64,000 nt of DNA from Neurospora tetraspora. Taxonomy: Eukaryota > Ascomycota > Sordariomycetes > Sordariales > Sordariaceae. Below the pieces are notes generated by a model. The model was not told the DNA's origin. It searched no databases and saw only the letters and a list, made by a program, of their open reading frames with translations. Where the stretch lies: positions 3,534,001-3,598,000 of the forward strand of contig NW_026944383.1 in the NCBI RefSeq assembly GCF_033439725.1, written 5' to 3'. The position numbers and the translations under genes were made by a program. Shown here piece by piece: positions 20,108-31,355 of this stretch; position 1 is the first letter of the stretch, and each line of letters begins with the position of its first letter.

Positions 20108-22274
20108 ATGGGTTCCCCGACCAACCCTCAAGCACCAAGCTACGAGCCCGTTGGCCTATCTGAGAAGGAAGAGCTGCTATCACGCCCGCTCCTTGCTCAT
20201 GGCACGCAACCCAGTCCCGGGCAGCGCCTGAAGCGCAAGCTGTCTGTTCTCCTGGCCTCGTGCGCCGTCTCGCTCGCCGTCTTCTTTGCGTTCAACATGC
20301 TTGCGTGCAACGGCACCTTGTTCGGCATCAAACCGCGTCCGTCCGAACCCTCCACCCCGCAGGCACCGGTCCAAGCCCGAGAATACCAGTCTTCTTCTTC
20401 TTCGGATGACTGTCCATGCAAGTCCACGTCCACGGTACCCGACTACTTTAACACCAGCCCAGGCCCGTGGGTTGGAAAGACGGCCACGGGCAAGGCGCCC
20501 TTTATGGCCCAGACGAGAACCTTTGACCATGCTGCTACCTACGTGCCCAATGCGCCGCTGCAGACACAGGTGCCGGTTCAGGGCTGGCACCCGGGCAACC
20601 TGAGCATTTTCGGCATGATGGGGTTTCTGACGCCTTATACGCCCTCGACTGGATTTGGCGTGGATGAATGGCCGCTGCCTGAGGGCGCCGAGATTATTTG
20701 GCTTCAGGTAAGTGCAATTACCTCTAGAGAGTAATGTTGACACCCGGAGTACCGTAACCAGTGCTGACCATCATTCTTTGTGATTTAGATGGTTTCTCGC
20801 CATGGCTCTCGGTATCCCACTGGAGGCTCAAACGTGGAGTCTTTCGGTGCCCGCCTTGCCAATGCGACTGGCAAGTTCAACGCTACGGGTGAACTCGAGT
20901 TCCTGAACAACTGGAAGTATCAGATGGGCACCGAGATTCTCGTCCCCAAAGGCCGCCAGGAACTGTTCGACTCTGGTGTCCTGCACGCTTACATGTATTC
21001 GTCACTTTATGACCCCGAGACCAAGATCATCGCTCGTACGACGGTATGCGTGCCTCTTATTTGGCTGTCCGTGAAGACAAGTTGTAGAGTTGGGTGCTAA
21101 CTAGGGAAATATAGACCCAGGACCGCATGATGAAGTCTGCTGAGAACTTCTTGGCTGGTATGTTCGGTCTGGAATGGTATGTAATCTGTCTCCTCTCTCC
21201 ACAGCCCAGACTGGGTATTCGATTGCGAACAGTAGGACGTAGATTCTGATTTTGTATAGGCCCAACAACGTCACCCTTGAAGTCATCATTGAGGGCTCCA
21301 AATTTAACAACTCCTTGGCGGGCTATATGAACTGCCCCAATGAAAGCCAAGACGGTCTTGGATCTAAGGCCCAGAATATCTGGGTCGGCAACTACTTGCA
21401 GAATGGTACGTGGACTCTGGACCATAACTGACCGGAGTTAGACGTTGCACAAAACTAACTCTCTCATGCTTAGCTACTGAACGTTTCTCCAAGCTCGTTA
21501 CGGGCTATAACTGGACAGTCGATGACACTTATGCCGCCCAGACCATGTGCGCCTACGACACCGTAAGTCAACCGTCACCATCTTCCTGCCAGTCGTCTCA
21601 TCTCAAACTCACATCTCCCGTAGGTTGCCAACGGCTACAGCCGCTTCTGCTCCCTCTTCACCTACGAAGAATGGATCGGCTTCGGCTACTCCCACGACCT
21701 CCAATTCTACGGCAACAACGCCTTCGGCTCCGAGACCGGCCGCGCCGTCGGCATCGGCTTCCAGCAAGAAGTCCTCGCCCGCCTCCAAAACCACACCATC
21801 CCCTACTCCGAAACCCAGCTCAACGTGACCCTCGACAACAACACCGTCACCTTCCCGCTCAACCAGTCGCTGTACCTCGACTTCTCGCACGACACCAACA
21901 TCGTCTCCATCCTCGCCGCTTTTGGGTTAACCCAATTCGAGCAGGACCTCCCTACTGACGCTTACCCGGGCGAACACAATTTTACGGTGTCGCAGATTAC
22001 GCCTTTTGGCGCCCGCTTGGATATTGAGATTATTAAGACGCCGAAGCCGGTGAAGGCGGATCGCTCGGGGTATGAGGATGAGGGAGAGGAGACGAAGTAT
22101 GTCCATTTTGTGCTGAATCAACGGACGGTTCCGTTGGGGTGGAGCCATCCGGAGTGTGATGCGGAAAGGGTGGATGGGTGGTGCGAGTTTAAGACTTTCT
22201 TGAAGGTGCAGGAGAAGATGCCGGGGTTGGCGAGGTATACGGAGGTTTGCTTTGCTGAGGGGGGGAATCCGTAA
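20108..22274 (+). CDS. Histidine acid phosphatase/phytase-family protein with N-terminal membrane anchor
   Basis: Six exons: 20108-20707, 20789-21043, 21115-21176, 21260-21405, 21474-21562, 21624-22274; 600 aa. All introns use GTAAG/GTATG/GTACG donors and keep phase. The histidine phosphatase motif RHGSRYPT is at about residues 204-211 (phosphorylated His205), and the partner HD motif SHDTN is at His473-Asp474. Between them are several NxT/S glycosylation sites and conserved cysteines (WVDGWCEF, YMNCPN). Unlike typical secreted phytases, which start with a signal peptide, this protein has about 43 mostly polar residues and then one hydrophobic span (LSVLLASCAVSLAVFFAFNML, about 44-66) and a Ser-rich linker, so it is predicted to be a type II membrane protein with the enzyme domain outside the cytosol. 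Substrate is unknown. Confidence 0.9.
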
Positions 22275-22312
22275 GGGATGTTCGTCAGGGAAGCCCATGA
22301 GGAGCCGGTAAT

Positions 22313-22332
22313 GAGCCCCTAAGAAGGGGCTC
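22313..22332. terminator. Stem-loop in the 3' region of the acid phosphatase gene
   Basis: GAGCCCCT / AGGGGCTC, an 8-bp perfect stem with a 4-nt loop (AAGA), followed by TTTG, lies 38 nt after the stop codon. Its role is unknown; in a fungus it is more likely a 3' UTR structure than a bacterial-type terminator. Confidence 0.45.
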
Positions 22333-25300
22333 TTTGTTGGCCTCCTGCTTTGGGATGGATGATGCATTTTCATGAGTGATGATCTAAAGACTGGACGAGG
22401 AGTGCATGTCGTGCGAGAGAAAACATCTAAGCGTGGAAGGCATTTTGGTCTACCTCCTGCAAACGGTAAAAGTTTCTATACTAGATCTACCTTAGCTCGT
22501 TTCAAACTTGAAAGTTTTGTTCGCAATAGATGTCTCGATGACAAGGGTAGTGAATCTATGTTCATATCTTAACGAGCTTGATTCCGATGGTTTAAGACAG
22601 TCATGCGCTGCGATGCATTTACCTTTGTGAAACCATCTACATACGTTTCTCACTCAACATGCGCTTCGCAGTGACAAAGGTGTTCCTGGAAATGTGGCAT
22701 TATCTCTGTCGGACTTTCTTGAACAATTGCTTCAATCTCATTCCATCTTTTCTGAAATAAGTTGTATCAAAATTCTTTGTCGGTATGTGTGACATATGCC
22801 GGTCTTTCTGTTTACCATTGAAATAGGGGTAAAGCGTCAAGTATGGCCATAGTATCTGATATCGTGGAAGAAAGACTCCGGGGAACGGTCGTCTCTAACG
22901 AAGTCGTCATCAAATTGCGGTGGCATTTCCGTGTCTTTTCGGTCCGTCTTTTCTTTGAAGTTTGAACTAAGGAGGTTTGAACTAAGGAGTAGCGTCACGG
23001 TCCATGGTCATGCTAGGTGCTCACTAGGTGCAAATGTGGAGGCTTTTGACACCTGTCTTGTGATGTTTTTGGTGTGTTCTCCAGGTTTCCGGTAGAACAC
23101 AACAACGCATCACCGCCATTGTTCACCTACTGATAAGTGGGCGCTTTCCCCGACTTTAGTTGGAAGCGTTGCATGATCTCCTTTTGCACTCGATGAGGCT
23201 CGTCAGTTCATTTTGCGATTGAGGTTGGGCGGCCCCCATTCCGGTGGTTTGGAAGATGCCTGGGCCCTGTTGTAGTGTAGTCTCTCGGAGGTACTTCCAC
23301 CAGGTACCTCTTCCCGCCCTTCCTTATTTTGGGAAGTTTGGAGTCTGGAGTTCGTCAGCTTCCATTGCCGGCAAATGTGTACGTACCTCTACCTTCTGGA
23401 TTTCTCAGCTGCCTTTGCAGATAAGGCTGATGATGACCTTCATCAACGAGATCCTTGAATCAAAGAGGCATCGAAGTGGATTTTCCAAGGCTTCTTGGCA
23501 ACTTGCGGAAAGTGGGAGAGTGGGTGAAAGATGAAAGGGGCCCACCGGCTTTCGTTGGGCGGTGATGCAATGGAAGTTGCCCCGGCGCATGGCTGGGCGA
23601 ACTGGTGCTCCGTGAGGAGGAACCGACGTTGGAGAAGGATGTTCGTCGTGTGTTCTTTTTCCAATTTTCTTTTTCGCCGCCAAGATGGCTGATGCAACTT
23701 TGACTCCCAGTCCCGGCGGCGGGCGCGGGCGGCACTCCTCGGGCGGGATTGGCAACCGACGGGGTCTCGGCAGTGGTTCTGACAGTCGTTAGTCAACGTC
23801 ATCAGCGGCGTTGACAAATGATTGACATGTGCCGTGTTTCCTCTCTTGTGCATCACCAATATCGAATACACACACTACAACATCCACACACACACAATGG
23901 CATTATGAGGACCGCCCCATCCTGGAGAGAAAAGCCGTTGAAACTGCACCCAATTTTCCTATCAGTCACCCTTGAGATCCAGGCGGTTTGCAGCGGCCCG
24001 AATGCTGCGAGTCTCGACTCGCCAACACCTTACGCAGTATTATTCAATGGCTGGCCTCGGCTTTCCGCTCGCAAGTCCGTACCAGAACGGAGCCTATCGC
24101 CGACGCAGTTTTTTTCTCGACCCAAGGAGCCTGTGGAGTTTTGCCTTCTCGAGGTGGACTGAAGATGTGGACAGCGAGTGGATAGGATCGCCGCCATGGA
24201 GAAGGTCTCGTGCCATGGGGACTGTAAAAAGGTGTAGCGGCTGCGGCTGCGGCTGGAGATGAGGGTGTCAGTGTGGTTGAGTGACGCGGAAGATGGATCG
24301 AAAGAGGGTCGAGGTTCGAGGTCCAAGATAAAACTAAGCAACCGAGCCGGTGAAAAGGTGAAAAGAGCAGGCATCCGGCCATCGTGTAAAACCGGAAGAG
24401 GGAGGTGGGGCCTGCCGCGAGAGCGGAGCCCGAAGGAGGCTAGCCGTCGCCGAATCTGTCCGAACCTGGAAGCGTTGACAGAAACCTTTCTGCAACACTC
24501 TGGCTTCTCATTGGTCCCCATTTCCTGATAAGGCCTATCTCTTGGCGTGCTTGGCTGCCTGGGACCCCTGCGCCTGGACCGGCAGGGGGCCGCTCGGTAA
24601 TCAAGCTGTTAAGCTCTGGAGCCAAGAACAGGGGTGCAGGATGGGCGTGGCCAGGGGGTGTGGCCTGTGAAAGCCTCCCAACGTCGTGCCTTCTTTTGTT
24701 CGCAAGTTCCGTCATCTGGGGTGCAGCACGCCACTCGTTTCCACGAAAGAAATCCAAAATCGACACCACGGAACCTCCAGGAACACACGACGGAAGCTGG
24801 GGGAAGTCGTATTATATCCCATTGCATCCAATTGGCGTTCGAATGACCCAGAACTACCCCAGGTGTCTTAATGGATGTTCGGTTTCGCGGGGTCTCGACT
24901 TGTGCGTGGGGCAATGCGCCTGGTCGGAGTTTGTGTTCCCATCTGGAGGGGATCGAAGAACAGAGCCTGCCGCACCGCCTCATCGGTACCAAGGCCACCC
25001 AATATCTTCCATTATACCACCGCGTTAGACGAATAGACGTCCAGCTCGGTCGGGTCTCGGTCGATTCTGAATTCGGCTTCAGGTGCTGATTGGGATCATT
25101 AACGTGAGTTGGCTTTGTCTCGATTCGGCCGCGTATGCTTTAGCCCAGAGGCACCAGTATGGACGGCTGTGAGCAGGAGGATAGTCTCCAGATACGAACC
25201 TCTTGGAGGACATCGACGCCCTTTTATATACAACTGCTTATCTGCGTCAGCTAGCCATATCGAGAGCGAGCTATCAGGTAACGGGTCCCCAGGAATTGCA

Positions 25301-28300
25301 AATGTCATAGTGTTGTTGTCTACAGCATCTGTGGCCAAGGGTGTTCGGAGCTTCCCCGCAAAGGCTGGGCTCAGGGACCTCGATGATATCACCAACTACA
25401 GTCAAGTCAGCAATCAACGATGCGATATATAACATTCAGTTCCGCCGCCACCGTTCCATTTGTATGGAGTATGGAGCTTTCAGCAGTATAACGATATATT
25501 AGCTATTGGGATTACGATCAAAATCCGGCCTCAGTTTAGTATGGTGATCGTTATACCCGTTAGGTGGTAGACTTGAAACATCACCAACTCACCTCCTGAC
25601 CGTACCTGGACCACCAATTTTCTGCACCCAAGTACCCTGGACCTGCCCTGAGCCTGCCTTGGCGCCCTTGGCACTACTTGGAGTAACGATAGTCTGGGTA
25701 TAACGATCAGATTGGCCAGGATAGCCGTGACCGTTAATTGCACACTTGTCTGTATGGGAGCTTCCAATGATGCATGCACGGAATGGAACTAGAAGCAAGC
25801 GGAGCAAGCACACGTGTACGCGGTAAGGTAGGACCTGAAGGATCGTGAAATCGGTTGACCAGCTCGATGCTGCTGTGTCTCATGTCTTGTTTCTTGGCAG
25901 CCCAGAACAAGAGGCCCTGAAATCGACAAGATAACGCAACATTGGAACATTGGATGTGTGAAGATCCCAAGAAAGCATATGGGCCGCTGCTCTGCCTGAT
26001 CTTCACTCCGTTGTCGGGCGAGAGCGTTCCATCACATCACGGGCATTGGCTGTCTAATTGACAGTGTCCCTGCATTCATTGGGTACATTTGAGTACATTG
26101 AGCAGTTTGGGGGTTTCAAGGTTGTGTGAATCGCAAAATACGTACCTCTCAAAACCCAATCCCCACACTACGAACCGCACGTAAATCGTGAGACAACGGC
26201 AGTCAGCCCGCAAGTCAAAGAGTCACAAAAAGAGAGACCTTGAATTTCACAGGCTCATTTTCCCCAATGGGCCGCCCCAGAATGGGTTCGGGACAGCGGA
26301 GGTACGGCAAGGCATGGAGGGCGGAGGCATGCTGGTAGCGCAGCACCGCACATTCTCGGAGTAGGGCCCTTGTCCCCCCTGTACTACATCTGCATTATCA
26401 TTGGCTGAGTTGGGACGACAACCCACTTGTAAGCTTCACGAAAGCAGGCTCTACCTGGTCAGGAACAAAGTTCTTTTACGATTTCAAACGAACTCCCGAA
26501 CTCCCTATCAGTGGATTGTGTATCAAGATTGTCTGCGAATCACGGCCGAAAGATAAGGCAAAATCATGGGATCGCTCAATCTTTTCAAACCTCGGAGCAC
26601 ATGTAGCGAGTTCGAAATCAAAATGTTGATCAGCGAAAAGTCTTGCGCTAACGGACATTTCAATGTACATATCAAGCCATCATAAGTAAATGCAAGGCAA
26701 GGCGGTACGGTTCTGCCATAATGAAAGAGATAAGGTACAATGCAAGTCCATTAAGCACGCCGCGGCTGTGCCCACGCGTGCATGGAATACAAAACAACCC
26801 TTGCTGTAGAAGACATGTTTTGACATATTTGTTCAGGTAAGTGAGTGTGGAACGCTTTGTGAATCAGCCAATCTTCTTTTCGGTCCACGCCTGCTCTAGG
26901 AGTCAGGAGAATTTAGCCACCTGGGCTGAAGCCCTCCACATGTTCAAAACCTATACATAGTACCACTGAATTACACTACGTCGACGTGTGTGCGCAATTT
27001 TTCATGTGGATTTTTTTGCCTCAAGAGATAACGTCCCGTCCGAAGTTAAAGTTGTTGGTGCCTGTGTCATCTGATGGTTGCTTTTGAGGCTCTCCGGGCA
27101 GCCGGCCATGACTGTGTAATTGACAGCATTCCCCAATCCCGTTTTCAACCCCCTTTCTGGCGTCCAAAAAGGCATTGGCAAGCAAAGATATCCTAGGTTC
27201 GCGAACGGCACATCTCGCCACATTTTTTTGTCCCATCCATGCAAATAGAGTGGGAGTGGGAAGAGAAGAGCAGGGGATTACCCACACCACAAATCGAGGG
27301 ACAGCCGCGGATTGGCGAAGCCAGCCCATGACAGCCATTACGGCTCCCACTAGCTGTTTGGGGCGGCGTGGGCGGGCAATTGTCTGGCATGGAACCCCCA
27401 TCCCACGTACTGCGTACACAAGTACCTTATCCGAGGTGGTCGAGGTTACCGACGGGTCGCTTCGACGGGAATCGGACTGGACGGCGCGAATTGAGACGAA
27501 CTGGATTCTGGAGAAGAGACATGGACGGGTTAGTAGACGATAGTAAACAGGTGGACTGGAGGAGAGAATTCACAGATGCGCATCAAGCCCACGCGACTCG
27601 AAGGAACCTCCTAGGTATCAATTCGAGACCAATTGATGGAATCCTATAAAAACACCCTTGCGCCGTTCCTGATCGCGGTGGCAGAGCAAGGTAACAGAGC
27701 TAAACAGACAAGAGGAGTGCTGAGTATGCGCTAGTGTAGGCGAGTCCGCCTTCGGCGTGCAGAGGCAGAGTTGTGGGGAGGGTGCCTGCCGTCCTTCTTC
27801 AAGACACTAACTTGGACAAGTTGCGATCCATACCCTGCGCGGGCTGCGTCAGATGGGACTCGATGGGACTCGATGGGCCTTCGGGTCGCTCCTCCCCACT
27901 CTGGTATCAACATGCTGCATGCTGCACCCGGATGGATCCCACTTCTTTGCCCACACGCCCATCGCTTTTATCGACCTTTCACCTCTCGTCTCTTATATAG
28001 ACCGTGCCTCGTCCCGCCCTCCTTCTTCGGCCACCTAAACACCGGCTTCGCTCCTCAACCTCCCCGTCTTCTCACTGAAAGGAGTCTGAGACACAAAAAA
28101 AAATCTACTCTTCAACCCACGACGGACCTCCTTTCCACACACGGCCCGTCCCTTAATACCAATACCTACTACCGAAGCGCCGTGTTCCAAGTCTCTCTCC
28201 TATTACGTCCAGTTTCCTACAGTATAATAAAACCCGGATTCACCGCCTATCGCCGTCATCACCGTCCCGATCCCGACTCTGACCCCGACCCCGACTCCGC

Positions 28301-28371
28301 GATCGTCATCGTTTCCTCATCCCTTCCGCCCCCGTAGCCTCCGGCAGGCACTCCACCAGCCTGCCGCAGCC
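22333..28371. other. 6-kb stretch without a recognisable gene, ending in the MEP leader
   Basis: No frame encodes a recognisable protein, and no exon chain with consistent phase was found. Frames such as 24030-24521 and 27021-27419 (both minus) are Ser/Pro/Arg-rich and show no motif. Small features: a direct repeat GTTTGAACTAAGGAG twice at about 22961-22990, GCGGCT repeats near 24240, and a 14-bp inverted repeat pair at 25545-25558/25696-25709. From about 27950 to 28340 the plus strand is C/T-rich with CCCGA(C/T) repeats, probably the 5' leader of the ammonium transporter. A non-coding RNA or large promoter cannot be excluded. Confidence 0.45.
25545..25709. repeat. 14-bp inverted repeat pair (TGATCGTTATACCC)
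   Basis: TGATCGTTATACCC at 25545-25558 recurs as its exact reverse complement GGGTATAACGATCA at 25696-25709, 137 nt apart. A partial third copy, GTATAACGAT, lies near 25486. Flanks do not extend the match, so a miniature element or paired protein-binding sites are both possible. Confidence 0.45.
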
Positions 28372-30128
28372 ATGTCGTATTCATGGTTCGGGGCCCCTAC
28401 CCCTTTCAATGGCACCACGCCCAACGGCGGTGATTCCGGTGAGTCCTCTCCGGAGCTCGACGACAGCCACCCAATGCCTTCGACATTCACTGACAAGTTC
28501 CATCATCACCAGCCTCCGAAAACCTCAACCAATGGTTCCAATCAGGCGACCAGGCTTTTATTCTGATTGCATCATGCATGGTCCTCATCATGATCCCGGG
28601 CGTCGCCTTCCTCTACTCCGGCCTTGCCCGTAGAAAGTCGGCTCTATCACTCATATGGGTGTGCATGATGTCCTCCAGTGTCGTCATGTTTCAATGGTAC
28701 TTCTGGGGTTACTCATTGGCGCTCAGCAGCACAGCGACCAACGGCTTCATCGGCAACCTTCGACACTTTGGTCTCATGAACACACTCGGTGCACCTTCTC
28801 CCGGCTCTCAACTCATCCCTGAGCTCCTCTATGCTTTCTACCAGGTAAGACACTTTCAATTCATCTCAAACAGTTCAGCCAAGGGCCTGGTCTTGGCGAT
28901 TCAGGGGTATGTTTATCTAACCCCGACATGACAGATGCAATTCCTCGGCGTAACCGCAGCCCTCGTTGTTGGAGCCACCGCCGAACGTGGTCGCGTTGTC
29001 CCGGCAATGGTCTTCATCTTTATCTGGGCAACACTGGTCTACTGCCCTCTCGCCTGCTGGGCTTGGAATGTCAACGGTTGGGCCTTCAAGTACGGAGTGA
29101 TGGATTATGCTGGTGGTGGTCCCGTCGAGATTGGATCCGGTGTCTCGGCTCTAGCTTATTCTTGGGTTCTCGGCCGACGTAACGAGAAGATGATGCTCAA
29201 CTTCCGTCCTCACAACATCTCCCTGATTACCATCGGTACCGTCTTCCTCTGGTTCGGCTGGCTCGGCTTCAACGGCGGATCTGCTTTCGGCGCCAACCTT
29301 CGTGCCGCCATGGCGTGCTGGAACTCGTGTCTCACGGCCGTGTTTGCGGCCGTGACCTGGACCCTTCTCGATTACCGCCTGGCCAAGAAGTGGTCGCTCG
29401 TCGGCTGGTGTTCCGGTACCATCTCGGGTCTCGTCGCCGCTACTCCCGCTTCCGGTTATATCCCTCCCTGGGCCAGCATCATTCTCGGAGTCGTTACTGG
29501 AGTCGTTTGTAACTTCGGCACTAAGATCAAGTTCATGATCGGCATCGATGACGCTCTCGATATATTCGCTGAACACGCTCTTGGAGGCGTTGTGGGTCTG
29601 ATCTTCAACGGTTTCTTTGCTGCGGATTACATCATTGGCTTGGATGGCGTCAACCAGGAAATCCCCGGCGGCTTTATCAACCACAACTATAAGCAGTTGT
29701 ACATTCAGATCGCCTACGTTTGCGCCACTATGGGATATTCTTTCGTCATGTCTGCTCTCCTCGCCAAGGCCGTTGACATGATCCCAGGTCTACACCTCCG
29801 CGCTTCCGAAGAAGCCGAGCTCCTGGGCATGGATGATGACCAGCACGGCGAGTTTGCTTACGACTACGTTGAGGTACGTTTGATTCGGGTTATTCTTTTA
29901 TTGACTTTCATCAGCTAACAATATATTCAACAGGTTCGCCGCGATTACCTGGCATGGACACCAGCAGAGAAAGAGCAGAGGCAAGACGGCGACATCATCG
30001 TTCCTCAGCACGGCATCGAAGGGCATCAGGACCTGTTGAGCAGCTCTCGCCACGGAGCCAACATGTCCGAATTCCCACACCATGAAGAGGAGGACCCGCG
30101 AGAGAAGGCGGGCTCGACCTCGGAATAA
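28372..30128 (+). CDS. Ammonium transporter, MEP1/MEP3 type
   Basis: Four exons: 28372-28438, 28513-28844, 28935-29873, 29934-30128; 510 aa. Plasma-membrane protein of the Amt/Mep/Rh family importing ammonium. Eleven hydrophobic segments can be followed from FILIASCMVLIMIPGVAFLYSGL to GYSFVMSALLAKAVDMIPGL; family signatures include FLYSGLARRK and DDALDIFAEHALGG. The second pore histidine is present (His347, in AEHALGG), but the position of the first twin-histidine is Glu198 (GGGPVEIGSG). Glu there is the mark of yeast Mep1/Mep3-type transporters, as opposed to the His of Mep2-type sensors. The cytosolic tail is short and acidic (about 65 residues after the last intron). Nitrogen (GATA factor) control is likely from family knowledge, but GATA motifs upstream are not obviously enriched. 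Confidence 0.93.
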
Positions 30129-30710
30129 TTTTACAAAAGATGTCGATGTCGAATTATGCGACCACGCAACGAAATTACTTCTACGAGCGACTTTTTGGTT
30201 TCTGTTTTTGTTTTTGTTTTTTTTGGCATGCATAGAACTCGGGATTTATGGGGCCTTGGATGAGCGAATGTGGAAAACTGAGGAAATCAAGCGCGGGAGG
30301 GGAAGGGTTTCCCGCCTGCGCGCACGCCTGGGTAGATTTGGGTTTTCAACGATACCTCCTTTTTGGGCTTTATCACCCTTTTGTTTTTTTAACGGATGTT
30401 ACCGTCACGCACTGATCGATGGACACCGAGTTTATCCCCCGGATGATAATACCTGGGCTGGCATATTTTTTTGTATAATACCCCATCTAGCTGGCGATGT
30501 GAAAGCAGGCATGTTTCGGTCATATTCAGCGTTCAAAGTTCTTGGTCTTCCAACCTTGGATCTCGGTCTTTGGATCTGCTTCGTTGTGCTTGTTGCCATT
30601 CCCCGTTGCCCCGTCTAAATTGGGTAGTGTAGCTCTATACCACCATTGTGTTGCTTGTTTCAGGCATTCAAATACGGCGAAGAGACGGGGGGCCTGGTTC
30701 GAAGAGGTGG
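30129..30710. other. 3' region of the ammonium transporter gene
   Basis: T-rich tract TTTCTGTTTTTG...TTTTTTTTGG at about 30199-30223 and otherwise unremarkable sequence up to the TA at 30711. No gene seen. Confidence 0.5.
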
Positions 30711-30712
30711 TA

Positions 30713-30830
30713 CTTGGGGGTTGGGTGGGCGGCTTGGGAACCTTTTGTCAACCCCCTCTCATAAAAGAGGGGGAAATTTTTGTCTGGGACAAACTTTTAA
30801 TCTGGGACAATCTGAAATGTTAGGATGCAC
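30713..30830 (+). repeat. Left terminal inverted repeat of the 641-bp element
   Basis: 118 nt; the portion 30748-30830 is identical to the reverse complement of 31232-31314. Hairpin at about 30751-30773 and GGGACA boxes at 30786-30791 and 30804-30809. Confidence 0.85.
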
Positions 30831-31231
30831 CATCGAAAATTGTTAGTGGGAGAGATGCAACAAGTATTCAACTCCACCACTGTTTTCTAAAAATCTGGCA
30901 AAATTTGGGGAGAATGAGAAGGCTCTAATGGAGGTGTTCCCAAAATTGCATCCATTTTGGTCGGGTCGTTGTTGAGATATCTTTAAGTTGCATACCTCTT
31001 TGTCGTTGAAGCGTAGTTTAGCTCGGCGGTTTCGCGATACCAAAGTAGCGATGTTTGGTGTCGATGCAAAGTCCGGAAGCCACCGTTCGCCCACTTTAAA
31101 AGATAATTTTTTGTAATTTTGAGGGAGCCTTTCTTATACCCTCTTCTTACTTCCCGAATTTGTCTAGAATTTTAGAAAAATAGTGGATGTGGTTGTTATT
31201 GTTGCACCCTGTCCACTAACACTTTTCTATA

Positions 31232-31353
31232 GTGCATCCTAACATTTCAGATTGTCCCAGATTAAAAGTTTGTCCCAGACAAAAATTTCCCCCTCTTTTA
31301 TGAGAGGGGGTTGAGGAAAGGTCCCACCACTGAACCGCACCACAACCCCCAAG
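31232..31353 (-). repeat. Right terminal inverted repeat of the 641-bp element
   Basis: 122 nt; pairs with 30713-30830 and is followed by TA at 31354-31355. Confidence 0.85.
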
Positions 31354-31355
31354 TA

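Larger units (their letters stand above)
30713..31353. mobile_element. 641-bp non-autonomous TA-flanked element related to the 3.3-kb element
   Basis: Flanked by TA at 30711-30712 and 31354-31355. Ends are CTTGGGGGTT...AACCCCCAAG, the same terminal sequence as the 3.3-kb element at 2701-5998. The inner 83 bp of each TIR (30748-30830 and 31232-31314) are identical; the outer 35-40 bp have diverged. As in the large element, each TIR has a hairpin (CCCCCTCT / AGAGGGGG) followed by two GGGACA boxes 18 nt apart joined by TTTTAATCT. The roughly 400-bp interior is not A/T-saturated and shows no transposase. A minus-strand open frame at 30843-31094 (83 codons) has no recognisable motif. Confidence 0.85.

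Noticed and set aside
24030-24521. 163-codon Ser/Arg-rich open frame on the minus strand
   Set aside because: Low complexity, no motif, overlapping frames of similar length; kept only as part of the gene-free interval.
27000-28371. GATA/TATC motifs upstream of the ammonium transporter
   Set aside because: About eight were seen by eye, no more than chance predicts for a region this long, so no nitrogen-regulatory cluster is claimed.
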